A DNA stretch of 64,000 nucleotides from Desertifilum tharense IPPAS B-1220 (GTDB lineage Bacteria > Cyanobacteriota > Cyanobacteriia > Cyanobacteriales > Desertifilaceae), in contig NZ_MJGC01000042.1 in assembly GCF_001746915.1 (NCBI RefSeq), positions 42,247-106,246 on the forward strand, written 5' to 3'. The translations under genes were made by a program, and so were the position numbers. Below the pieces are notes generated by a model that searched no databases, was not told the DNA's origin, and saw nothing but the letters and a program-made list of their open reading frames with translations. Shown piece after piece: positions 8,899-17,643 of the stretch (within the stretch, counting starts at the first letter, position 1; each line of letters opens with the position of its first letter).

Positions 8899-9203
8899 GT
8901 GTTTCTATACAAATCTCAACACTGTTTGTCTCTATTCTAAGGCGATCGCGATCGGCAAGTTCTCACTACTCGATCGGCTCTGTTGTGTAAATCTTTGCAA
9001 ACTTTTTCGGGATTTCGCATAAAAGTGACCTCTATTGACTGAGAAAATTCTGAAAACCTCTGCAATTACACGGACATAGAGACCCACGTACCCGCGTTTA
9101 AGCCAAATCACTTGCCTAGTTTAGTCGCCTTTAGTCTCAGTGTTTATGCCGAGGTGTTACAGGATATTTACCGCCAGTTCTCCAGTTTTTCCTAGGGCTT
9201 CTG
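8899..9203. other. Intergenic region between divergent ABC exporter and O-antigen-ligase-like gene
   Basis: It holds the divergent promoters. A plus-strand frame at 9140-9460 overlaps the next gene in another frame and is rejected. No other structure was recognised. Confidence 0.4.
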
Positions 9204-10448
9204 TTGAAAATGTTTCATCAACTGCTTTTCGCCTTTATACTCGCGGCGTCTCTTTTGTCGCGCCCCAAACTTTTATACTTGAATTGGGGGACTCACTACT
9301 TACTGATTGCGATCGCGGGAGGTATTGCTCTTTTTTATCATCGCCAACAACTGAAAAAAGTTGTTTTCCAATATCGCTATCTCATCGGTTGGATATCGCT
9401 CTTTTATGGCTGGATTTTGCTATCGACTCTTGCCAGCGACTTTTCTCAAATTGCTCTTAAATATAGCTTGAAATATTCCACCTACCCGATCGCGTTTGGC
9501 ATTTTCTTGTTGATTCCTAATTTAGCGTATCAAAAGTTCTATCACCGAACGCTATTTCGATTTTTGGTTTTTATTTCGGGATGGGGAATCGTTGAATATT
9601 TATCTCCTAACTTAGCGTTTTTAGATATTCTGAGGTATCCCAACGCCTATCCGCGAATTAGCGCCATTGTTCAAGGGGCTAACCAGTTGGGAGTTTTGAT
9701 GGCAATTGGTGCTGTTTTTGCCATTATTCTCTATCGCAAACACTTGATTAGCCAAGCAGAAATGTGTTTGACTGTTCCTATCTTTATCGGTTTGAATACG
9801 CTTTCTGCAAGTCGGAACGGTTGGCTTATTTTTATCCTAGGATTAGTTTTGCTATGGCTTTATAAACTCATCCGTTTGAAAGGCTTTTTAATCTTAATCT
9901 CGCTTTGGAGTTTCTTCTTAGTATTTTTCCCCGTCTCATCCGCTAGAATCGTTGCTCCAAATCATCCTGTTTTTCCGTTACTCTATACAATATCCCCCTC
10001 TGTCGAAATCCATCATAAATCGCTAGTATCGCCCCCTAAAAAAGAGAGAAAGCCTGACATTGCTGCAACCTCCGATCAAGCGAGAGTTGTTTTATGGAAA
10101 GACGCTTTACAGGCATTTTCTCAAAAACCGTTAACAGGGATTGGAGTCGGTGTTTTTGCCGAACATATTGGTTGGAAACATACAGAAAGGTCGGGATTTC
10201 ATGCCCATAATATCTTTTTGAGCGTTTTAGTAGAATTGGGAATACCCGGTTTGCTCTTATCAATCGTCTTGCTCTTCAATCTTATCCCTTTTTCGGTGTT
10301 GAAGCAGGAGTTAATTGGAATTCCGCTGATTTTGATTTTTGCATCGCAGCAATTTGACTTTTTTATTAACGACAGCACGTTTGTTGTTCTTTGTACTTAT
10401 TTTCTCGCCAATGCGGTACAGCAGAAAGAATTGAACCGAGAGTATTGA
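9204..10448 (+). CDS. O-antigen ligase / Wzy-family membrane protein
   Basis: This 414-residue polytopic membrane protein has about 10-11 hydrophobic helices and the Wzy_C features: LSASRNGW in the middle, then a large extracytoplasmic loop, then the KPLTGIGVGVF and FHAHNIFLSVLVELGIPGL motifs. Family members polymerise or ligate surface polysaccharide on the outer face of the plasma membrane. The acceptor cannot be told. Two starts are close: TTG at 9204 (AGGG 6 bases upstream) and ATG at 9210. The gene stands alone and converges on the giant CHAT gene. Codon composition is more AT-rich than its neighbours, as is common for polysaccharide genes. Confidence 0.82.
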   Translation: MKMFHQLLFAFILAASLLSRPKLLYLNWGTHYLLIAIAGGIALFYHRQQLKKVVFQYRYLIGWISLFYGWILLSTLASDFSQIALKYSLKYSTYPIAFGIFLLIPNLAYQKFYHRTLFRFLVFISGWGIVEYLSPNLAFLDILRYPNAYPRISAIVQGANQLGVLMAIGAVFAIILYRKHLISQAEMCLTVPIFIGLNTLSASRNGWLIFILGLVLLWLYKLIRLKGFLILISLWSFFLVFFPVSSARIVAPNHPVFPLLYTISPSVEIHHKSLVSPPKKERKPDIAATSDQARVVLWKDALQAFSQKPLTGIGVGVFAEHIGWKHTERSGFHAHNIFLSVLVELGIPGLLLSIVLLFNLIPFSVLKQELIGIPLILIFASQQFDFFINDSTFVVLCTYFLANAVQQKELNREY

Positions 10449-10478
10449 CTTTTATCCCCGCCCTCTCAAAAAAACGGA

Positions 10479-13400
10479 TTACCACGGACTCCCAATTAAT
10501 GTAAATCCTGCCCAGTAGTAGGGATGATTTAAGTTTTGATTATCTAATTCTGCTAACTCTGGAGGGAGGGGAAGATCGCCTCGCGTTCCCGAACGACGAA
10601 GTTGTCCATTTTGAATGCGAGTATCTTCTTGAAGCAAGGATAATTGAGCTTGACGCAAGCCTTCTGCTTTAATTTTAGATTGCTTGAGTTGATTGTAAAA
10701 TTCGGTCATTAATGCTAGCGTTCCTTCATCGGAAACATACCACAAACTGGCTAAGGCACTTTTTGCACCCGCTTGAATGGCTAACCCTGCAAAGCCTAAT
10801 TCGGCTTGTTCATCTCCGAAGGCGGTTCGACAGGCGGAGAGGACTAATAACTCGACAGGAGGGTTTTGAAAACCCAGTTGACGCAAGCGATCGAGGGTGA
10901 TTTTTCCGTCTCCCCATAGTTGAATGTAAGATTGATTTAAAGCTCCCGGTTTAAAGTCGGCGTGGGTGGCTAAGTGAATGATGGAATAAGGGTGAGTTTG
11001 ACGCTGTTTAATTAAATTCTCTTGGGTGAATTCTGAATTGAGGAAGGCTTTCCCTTGCCAAACTTCTCCGGTAATGGTGGAGATTTCTAGGGGAACAGAA
11101 AGTAAGGGCGGTAAGCTGTTAAATTCAGACGCACCCATTGCTAAAACTTGAGCATTATTTAAAGGTTGATAGCGCGTATCCATTAAGCTGAGACTGGGAA
11201 TCATCGACAGGCTATATTGTTCAATTAAGAATTGATTCCCGTCGTGTAGGGCGGCGATGGGTAAACTCCGCAAACCGCTATCCATACTAAAGAGTAGGGT
11301 ATCAATTCCGGCGGCTTGGAGTTCTACCTGTAGGGGGGCAATTAACCATTGATAGAGTTGTTGGCTTAAGGGTAAATAGGCGGTGAAAAAACGCCGTCGC
11401 GGATCGGTGATTTCGATGTAGAATTTTCGGGCGGTTTCTAATACTTGTTGGCGAGAGACTTGGGGAACGACTTTGCGTAGGGGTTCTCCCGTAGGGGTAA
11501 ACATCACCAGTTCGATTTGGTCGTCCGTCAGGGTAACATAAATAACAGCCGACTGAATTCCGGTGGATTGGGCGATCGCGCCTAATGCTTCCCTAGGGCT
11601 AGCGGTAGTGAGACTGCTAGAGAGTAAATCCGGGCCGAAATGAGCGGTAAACTGGGCAGTACGGGCTTCTTCAATTTGGGCGATCGCATCCATCCCCACT
11701 CGACTCCCGATCGCTAAATTGCCCATTGCGATCTCGCCCGTGCTAATAGATCCCATCTCGCTATTGAGCGACACCGTACCGCCCCCTAGCTGACCCGTAG
11801 AGGTAATTGTTCCAGCGATAATGTCATTTTTGGCATCCAGGCTAATATCCCCACCTCGCCCGGTGCCGCCGTCGCTGGTGATATCTCCGGTAATAATGGA
11901 ACCATCCGGGGCGATAATTCGTATATTACCCGCCCCCGTACCGCCTGCGGACGTAATATTTGCGGTACGGATATCGCCGCGCAGGGTGGGGAGAGTATTG
12001 AGAGAAATGTTACCGCTAACTCCCGTAGGCGCGAGGGTTTGGATAGTTCCAGTGGTGAGGTTTCCAGCGCGAATAGTGACATCGCCGCTGTCTAAGTTGC
12101 CAAAGGAGGCGATGTTATTTAGAGTGAGATTGCCTAACCCATTTAAGGTAATATTGCCCCCTTCCCCTAGCAATGAGTTGGCGCTAACATAGGTGGCAAT
12201 GTGGTGAATGTTGAGATTGCCCTGGGGCGCATTAACTGCGATCGCGCCGCCTTTTCCCGCCTCCGCAAATGAGAATAGCACCCCGGTTTGGATATTTCCC
12301 TGGGAACTGAAAAGCGTTACCGAACCCGCATCAATCGCCCCAAAGGAACTAATATGGCTGGTAATAATCCCATTGGGTGCTTGTAGTAACACATTGCCGC
12401 CCCGTCCTGCGAGAGAATAGGTATCGAGGTTGGCCTTTTGGGTGCCAAAGATAGAGGCGATCGCTTCTGAAGCCACATCAGCCTTCGCAGGAATGGACGC
12501 TTCTGCTTGGAGATTACCCCGATTTGTAGCAATAGTTCCCGTATGGGAGATAATCTGGATATTGCCGCCTTGGAACGTCCCTTGACCGAGGGTATAAGCG
12601 CCAATAACGCCCGTAAAAATATCGCCAAACGCCTCTAGGGTGACATTTCCCGCATTCCCTTCCCACGCAAAGGCCCCCAACTCTCCGGCGGAGGTATCAA
12701 TGCGACCTTGAGTGGTTGCGATCGCAATATTACCCCCTTGAATCTCCCCTTGTACAGACGCCTTTCCCGCATAGGTATTGATATCCGCCGTTGCGATATC
12801 CCGAAACGCCTGAAGGATAACATTCCCCGCCGTTCCTTCATCCGAGAACGAATCTAAACTTCCTAAACTTGTATTGATAGAACCTTTCTCACTCACCAGG
12901 GTAATATTTCCCCCCTGGGTTAACCCTTGAGAACTAATAATTTGAGTCAGGATATCCCCTTGCGCCTGTAGGGTAACATTTCCCCCCCTTCCCGCATCCG
13001 AGAAAGACTCTAAAATGCCTAAACTTGTATCAATGCGTCCATTCTCACTCACCAGGGTAATATTTCCCCCCTGCGTCAGACCTTCGGAACTCACTTCTTG
13101 AGTCAGGATATCCCCAAACGCCTGTAGAGTAACATTTCCCGCCGTTCCTTGTTCCGAGAAGGAATTGAGGATGCTGTTGCGCGTATCAATTCCCCCCGTA
13201 TCCGTTCTGAAGGTAATATCGCCGCCTTGGGATAAGCCTTGGGAACTAATATTCCCCACCGTCACAATATTGCCATCAAACGAATCAACTAGGATATTCC
13301 CCCCCGTTCCCCCTTCCGATAGCGAGGAAATTTGACCGTTTAGCAGAATTTGTCCCCTCTCGCTAAACACCCGAACCTCTCCGCCGCTGAGTTTTCCTTG

Positions 13401-15902
13401 CGAGAGAATTTCCCCAACTTGAACCCCAGAACTTGCATCTAGGTCAATTCTCCCCCCTCGTCCTTCTGGCGAAAGACTCACCGCATTTCCACTCTCAATA
13501 GTTCCGGAGAGACTAAATAAGGTGATATCGCCGCTGACATCCCAACCCGTTGAAACCAAATTCCCGACTGAAATGTTTTGTTCGGACTGAATTTGGATAT
13601 CGCCTCCCGCACCTAACGCCGATTCTGAGATAATATCGCCAGTTGTAACCCGACCTTGGTTGGCTTCCAAGCGGACAGAACCTCCCGGCCCAGAATCGGA
13701 AACCGAATGGAGATTGCTAGAATCGGGTAGGCTATCCGCGATCGCAGTTGTTGTAATATTTCCGGTAGCGCTAAGAATCTCAATATCGCCGCTACCCGTC
13801 CGGCCTTGGGAAACAATCTGACCCGTGGTAATATCGCCCAATGCGTCTAGGGTAATCTTTCCCCCTTGACCGGATAGCGAATATGCATCTAAATTCGCAC
13901 AATCAGAACAGAGATTTTCGACACTAGCGGTGGTATCAATTTGACCTTGAAGACTCAAAATTGAAATATTCCCGCTGGCGTCCTCTCCCTGGGAAACCAC
14001 CTGACCGATTAAAATATCCCCAAACGCCTCAATAGAGATATTTCCGCCGCGTCCTTGTTCCGAGTCAGAAGCGATAATCAGGGAACCGGGAGTTGTGGTA
14101 ATCTTTCCCAAAAATGACCGGAGTTGAATATCTCCCGCTTGGGTGGTTTCCGCCGCCGTGACTAAGCTTCCGGTTAATTCAATTGAACCTGGCGTTTCTA
14201 CCGTAATGTTACCGCCAGAGGTAATAATTTCAGCGAGGCGAACCGTTCCCACTTCCCCTAAATCGCCCATGAGGATAGTCATATCCCCGTTACCTGATTG
14301 TAAAATTGTACCGGGTGCTTGGGTAATATTCGCCGGGCCCGCATCCCGAATTCTGGGGTTCGCTTGGGGGGAATTCGCAACGAGGGTCAATTCGCCATTA
14401 TTACCCGCTAAATCGATATCTGCATTTAGGATAATACTGCGACCTGCATTCAGTTCTAAACGATCGAGAGAATTGGAAAGAATGCGATCGCCAACTGTAA
14501 TATCATTATGGGCTTCTAGAATAACATTCCCCGTTAAACTCGCCACCCCATCCGCACTCAAAGTGACATCGCTATTGGGAAAATCGCTAAATATCAGACT
14601 CCCCGCTTCAGTATCCGCCGATGGATTGGCAATGATAATATTTTTGGGGTCAAATAAAATCGTTCCCATGCTTCCGGCGGTTCCCGTCACATCCACTTGT
14701 CCCCGGAACACCAAACTTTCCTTCCCGGAAATCTCCCCAAACCCACCCGTCTCGCCAATGGCTTGAAGAGAACCCAAAAAGTGAGTATGACGGTCTGACC
14801 AAACGATCGCCCGACCCCCAGAACCGGATACAGTATTAGCAGACAGGATAGAGTCGCGACTCACCCAGGTTTGTTGCGCTGTCGGTAAGCCTTCTCTTCC
14901 TTGAAACTCGCCACCAATGCGGAGAGTTCCCCCGCCAGTGGTTCCATCGGCGCTAACCGTTGCGTTGAATAAGCCGATGTAGTTGCCTAATAGATTAACC
15001 GATCCACCTTGGGTCGTGGAAGAGGCGCTAACCGTTCCGCTAGTGATTTGGGTAGCAGGGGAAAGGGGTATGCTAGACCCATTTAATACCAGTTGTCCGC
15101 TTTCATTGAGACTTAACCCAGTGGCGTGACGAATATCCGAACGGGTTAGCAATTCCGGGAGGCTAGCGGAGGTGAGGGGGGTTCCGGGTTGGGGGGTAAT
15201 TTCTAAGTTAAGTAAATGTCCAGTTTGAGAAATGCGAACTAGTCGTTCCCCTGGAATGGCTGCAATGGTAATCTGACCCCCAGGAGCTTCTACAGTCCCC
15301 AAGGTGAGGGTAGTTCCCCCCAGTAGCGTGAGGTTCTGTCCGTCGGGAACCTGTAAATGACCTGTATTGGCGATCGCACCAGGAGATAAGCTAGAAAAAG
15401 CGAATTGATTGGGAGTCCCAACTAGATTTTGTGAATCTACAGGGCCTATTGCATTAAACCAGCCCTGACTCCCAAAGCCAATCCCATTCGCCGTCGTCGC
15501 CAAAAAAGAACCCGGAACGTTGAGTTGTGCGGAATGACCAAATACAATTCCGGCGGGGTTCATGAGGTAGAGATTAGAAAGTCCCCCAGTGACTTGAATT
15601 AAACCATTAATCAGCGAAGGTTCGCCGCCGTTAATCCGACCGAGAATATTTTGAATCTGGGGTTGAGACAGAAAGTTGGCGGTTTGTCCTTCTAAAAGGT
15701 TAAATTGTTGGAAACTATGGAATAAATTAGCCCCATCGCGCGAAAGTTGTCCTCCGCTAATGTCAATCTGATTCCCATTCGGGATAACCTGAGTCTGCAT
15801 CCCATCTAAAGCCGGTAGAATGGGTTGGGCGCTAACTGCGACAGTCTGACTCACTCCTATTAAGGTTGCGATGCTATACCGATACATCCAAGCAAGTTCC
15901 AT
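10479..15902 (-). CDS. Giant secreted FHA/TPS-domain protein with C-terminal CHAT protease
   Basis: The protein has about 1807 residues. A signal peptide (ending near VAVSAQP) leads into a two-partner-secretion/haemagglutination domain (about 30-170: FHSFQQFNL, ILGRINGG, LYLMNPAGIVFG). About 1150 residues of Gly/Thr/Ile-rich beta-helix repeats follow, including 52-residue units. The last 320 residues form a CHAT domain. The CHAT His (HLATHAD) and Cys (LSACRTAFGD) are both present, 44 residues apart, near 1647 and 1691. Family knowledge: CHAT is a caspase-fold protease, and TPS domains are exported by an outer-membrane TpsB. No tpsB gene is near. The ATG at 15902 has AGGA 5 bases upstream; a TTG 12 codons earlier is less likely. 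A paralog lies at 50001-55634. The substrate is unknown. Confidence 0.9.
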   Translation of the reverse strand: MELAWMYRYSIATLIGVSQTVAVSAQPILPALDGMQTQVIPNGNQIDISGGQLSRDGANLFHSFQQFNLLEGQTANFLSQPQIQNILGRINGGEPSLINGLIQVTGGLSNLYLMNPAGIVFGHSAQLNVPGSFLATTANGIGFGSQGWFNAIGPVDSQNLVGTPNQFAFSSLSPGAIANTGHLQVPDGQNLTLLGGTTLTLGTVEAPGGQITIAAIPGERLVRISQTGHLLNLEITPQPGTPLTSASLPELLTRSDIRHATGLSLNESGQLVLNGSSIPLSPATQITSGTVSASSTTQGGSVNLLGNYIGLFNATVSADGTTGGGTLRIGGEFQGREGLPTAQQTWVSRDSILSANTVSGSGGRAIVWSDRHTHFLGSLQAIGETGGFGEISGKESLVFRGQVDVTGTAGSMGTILFDPKNIIIANPSADTEAGSLIFSDFPNSDVTLSADGVASLTGNVILEAHNDITVGDRILSNSLDRLELNAGRSIILNADIDLAGNNGELTLVANSPQANPRIRDAGPANITQAPGTILQSGNGDMTILMGDLGEVGTVRLAEIITSGGNITVETPGSIELTGSLVTAAETTQAGDIQLRSFLGKITTTPGSLIIASDSEQGRGGNISIEAFGDILIGQVVSQGEDASGNISILSLQGQIDTTASVENLCSDCANLDAYSLSGQGGKITLDALGDITTGQIVSQGRTGSGDIEILSATGNITTTAIADSLPDSSNLHSVSDSGPGGSVRLEANQGRVTTGDIISESALGAGGDIQIQSEQNISVGNLVSTGWDVSGDITLFSLSGTIESGNAVSLSPEGRGGRIDLDASSGVQVGEILSQGKLSGGEVRVFSERGQILLNGQISSLSEGGTGGNILVDSFDGNIVTVGNISSQGLSQGGDITFRTDTGGIDTRNSILNSFSEQGTAGNVTLQAFGDILTQEVSSEGLTQGGNITLVSENGRIDTSLGILESFSDAGRGGNVTLQAQGDILTQIISSQGLTQGGNITLVSEKGSINTSLGSLDSFSDEGTAGNVILQAFRDIATADINTYAGKASVQGEIQGGNIAIATTQGRIDTSAGELGAFAWEGNAGNVTLEAFGDIFTGVIGAYTLGQGTFQGGNIQIISHTGTIATNRGNLQAEASIPAKADVASEAIASIFGTQKANLDTYSLAGRGGNVLLQAPNGIITSHISSFGAIDAGSVTLFSSQGNIQTGVLFSFAEAGKGGAIAVNAPQGNLNIHHIATYVSANSLLGEGGNITLNGLGNLTLNNIASFGNLDSGDVTIRAGNLTTGTIQTLAPTGVSGNISLNTLPTLRGDIRTANITSAGGTGAGNIRIIAPDGSIITGDITSDGGTGRGGDISLDAKNDIIAGTITSTGQLGGGTVSLNSEMGSISTGEIAMGNLAIGSRVGMDAIAQIEEARTAQFTAHFGPDLLSSSLTTASPREALGAIAQSTGIQSAVIYVTLTDDQIELVMFTPTGEPLRKVVPQVSRQQVLETARKFYIEITDPRRRFFTAYLPLSQQLYQWLIAPLQVELQAAGIDTLLFSMDSGLRSLPIAALHDGNQFLIEQYSLSMIPSLSLMDTRYQPLNNAQVLAMGASEFNSLPPLLSVPLEISTITGEVWQGKAFLNSEFTQENLIKQRQTHPYSIIHLATHADFKPGALNQSYIQLWGDGKITLDRLRQLGFQNPPVELLVLSACRTAFGDEQAELGFAGLAIQAGAKSALASLWYVSDEGTLALMTEFYNQLKQSKIKAEGLRQAQLSLLQEDTRIQNGQLRRSGTRGDLPLPPELAELDNQNLNHPYYWAGFTLIGSPW
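12823..13290 (-). repeat. 156-bp in-frame tandem repeats in the FHA-CHAT gene
   Basis: The gtaatat cores at 12901, 13057 and 13213 are exactly 156 bases (52 codons) apart, and the first two units share long identical stretches. An earlier core at 12724 is 177 bases away, i.e. one unit plus 7 codons. The phase of the boundaries given is arbitrary. The repeats encode GGNITLVSENGRIDTSLG-type beta-helix coils. Confidence 0.8.
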
Positions 15903-16035
15903 AGGTATCCTGAACAGAGAACGAGAGGACTTCACCAATCGTTTATTCTACTCGGAGATTGAGTATCCGCAGGATTCATGTCATCTGAAACGATAGTCAT
16001 TCACCCAGCTTTCAATACGCGCTTGGCTCGGTTCG

Positions 16036-16488
16036 GTGATTGTAGCCTATATATTAGTATTCTTAGGGGCAATCCTTACCGTAAGGTTAACCAACTCCCC
16101 TCAACTCTATTTCATCCTCTGGGCTTTGTTAATTTACAGTCCTTTCCTCCTCATCTTAGATTCCCTAGGACAATCTTTAGAAATTAGCGAATCCCACCTC
16201 ATTCGCTATAGTCCTTTTCGAGGTAAAGTTATCATTCGTTGGGATAATATTCAATCAATTAACCTAATTCGAGGCAGACATCAACACCGGGAAGTCCGAA
16301 TTTTCTGGCCTAAACGTCGCAGCGGTTTGCACTCCACCTATAGTTTTACCCCGAAAAAACCTTTCTCCCGTCAAGCCTTACTGCATCTGATTGAACTGGC
16401 TGAAAAAAATCAAGTCCCTCTAAAAACAGGTTGGTTTGGAACAGTGGAAGAATGGAAATATTGGGCGCGGGGCAATGCTTATTTTTGA
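16036..16488 (+). CDS. Two-helix membrane protein with PH-like C-terminus, function unknown
   Basis: This is a 150-residue protein. Residues 1-45 form two hydrophobic segments. The remainder (SLEISESHLIRYSPFRGKVIIRWDNI, then basic beta-rich sequence) resembles the membrane-anchored bacterial PH-like folds, but this is inference. It begins with GTG at 16036 without a clear SD, so the true start could differ. It is divergent from the FHA-CHAT gene, only about 130 bases away. No family name is certain. Confidence 0.55.
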   Translation: MIVAYILVFLGAILTVRLTNSPQLYFILWALLIYSPFLLILDSLGQSLEISESHLIRYSPFRGKVIIRWDNIQSINLIRGRHQHREVRIFWPKRRSGLHSTYSFTPKKPFSRQALLHLIELAEKNQVPLKTGWFGTVEEWKYWARGNAYF

Positions 16489-16569
16489 GGGTATTTTTAT
16501 CGCTTAAATTACTCTTATTCTGTCACTTTACAAGAATTAGAATAAAGAAATACAGCATTTTTCAGGTTC

Positions 16570-16651
16570 GTGAAGTACATCTTCTTCAAAGTCCCCCTTA
16601 CTAAGGGGGATTTAGGGGGATCGTGCCGTATCTCATCCAATCAAAAAACGC
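16570..16651. repeat. MITE-like dispersed repeat, copy A
   Basis: Read on the minus strand it starts GCGTTTTTTGATTGGATG and ends TGTACTTCAC. The same ends occur at 58418-58472 on the plus strand. Copy A also contains the palindromic CCCCCTTACTAAGGGGG (16592-16610 region) and a further GGGGGAT run. No transposase is present. Confidence 0.6.
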
Positions 16652-16688
16652 CATAAATCTCTTGAAATTCTACAAGGTAGATAGGGCA

Positions 16689-16883
16689 ATGGATGTAGAA
16701 TTACAAATTCTCAAACATTTACCTAGAGATGCACAGCTGACCGTCTCATGGCTCGATCAAGAAGAAGGGGATCTCTCGTACTGGGCGATCGCCGTTACTA
16801 CCGATGGGTATTGTTCAAAGAAAAATTGTAAGCACCAGGATAGAAGACTAACTGAGAAAAATATTCGTCCCGTTGTGGATTAA
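16689..16883 (+). CDS. Doubtful small hypothetical protein
   Basis: This 64-codon frame (MDVELQILKHLPRDAQLTVSW...) has a modest SD-like AAGG upstream. A longer version starting at GTG 16623 would begin inside the dispersed repeat. Its last bases overlap the 3' end of the convergent toxin gene. The acidic/hydrophobic pattern is protein-like but no family was recognised. It may be a remnant. Confidence 0.3.
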   Translation: MDVELQILKHLPRDAQLTVSWLDQEEGDLSYWAIAVTTDGYCSKKNCKHQDRRLTEKNIRPVVD

Positions 16884-17176
16884 CCCTGCCCAAAAATCGC
16901 TTCAATATCCCGTGAGCCACGCAAAACGCGGATTACATCAATTCCATCCGGAATTTCCTGGTAGAACACCACATAGTTGCCGATCGGAAAGCTTTGTAGT
17001 CCCGGCAGTAATTCATCCCGTTTCCTCCCCACCCCTGGACTACGCGCTATTAGTCGCAGCTTCTCCTCAATCCGGTTCAAGAACTCATCTGCCCGATCCA
17101 TGCTGTCGTCTGCGATGTAATCCCAGATGTCAAGCAAATCCAACTCAGCACGGGGACGCTTAACAACGATCGCCAT
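16880..17176 (-). CDS. ParE/RelE-family toxin
   Basis: This 98-residue toxin of the RelE/ParE fold shows the family pattern: RPRAELDLLDIWDYIADDS, an ADEFLNRIEEKLRLIARSPGVGRKRDEL helix-turn, SFPIGNYVVFYQEIPDGIDVIRVLRGSRDIEAIF at the C-terminus. ParE members poison gyrase and RelE members cleave mRNA; the sequence is nearer ParE. Its ATG overlaps the antitoxin stop by one base (TAATG), as is usual for translationally coupled pairs. Toxicity is inferred. Confidence 0.9.
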   Translation of the reverse strand: MAIVVKRPRAELDLLDIWDYIADDSMDRADEFLNRIEEKLRLIARSPGVGRKRDELLPGLQSFPIGNYVVFYQEIPDGIDVIRVLRGSRDIEAIFGQG

Positions 17177-17433
17177 TACTGCGGTTGCCTCTGATGACGG
17201 CGCTGCCGCGCTTTGTCTTTAACCGCCTGCATATTGAGGGGGGTTGGCTCCCCACTATCCAGCCCTGCTTGGATGTCTTGGCGTAACTCCTGCAAACGGA
17301 TTTGCTGAAGCTGCTCCCGCTCCTTCAGCAGGCGCAACCCCTCACGGATTACCTCGCTAGCAGAGTAATAGAGACCGCTGGAAACCTTCTCCTTGACGTA
17401 CTGCTCTAGCTCCGGTGTCAAAGACACGTTCAT
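17176..17433 (-). CDS. ParD-like antitoxin
   Basis: This 85-residue protein starts with a ribbon-helix-helix (MNVSLTPELEQYVKEKV, SASEVIREGLRLL) followed by a charged C-terminal tail that would wrap the toxin. AGGAGGA 7 bases before the ATG at 17433 fixes the start; an upstream in-frame extension of 6 codons is unlikely. It precedes and overlaps the toxin gene. Family knowledge: ParD represses its own operon and neutralises ParE by direct binding. Confidence 0.9.
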   Translation of the reverse strand: MNVSLTPELEQYVKEKVSSGLYYSASEVIREGLRLLKEREQLQQIRLQELRQDIQAGLDSGEPTPLNMQAVKDKARQRRHQRQPQ

Positions 17434-17643
17434 GCCTGAGTCCTCCTGCAACTTGCTTTTGTCTATTGTTGCCTTAGATAACAGGGAATAGCAACAATTG
17501 TTATTAGAGAGTCAAACAAAAACAGGCTCCAGCCTGAGTGAGGTAAGCCTTGAAACTGTGCCAGACATTTCTGTAAGAGAGGGTGCTTGGGTTGCATATA
17601 GTGCTTGTATTCTCTTATAGAAGAATTAGCTTGCTTAGAAGCG

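Noticed and set aside
14143..14766. Long plus-strand frames opposite both FHA-CHAT genes
   Set aside because: They are antisense shadows of the Gly/Thr-rich repeat coding sequence; no start signals or domains.
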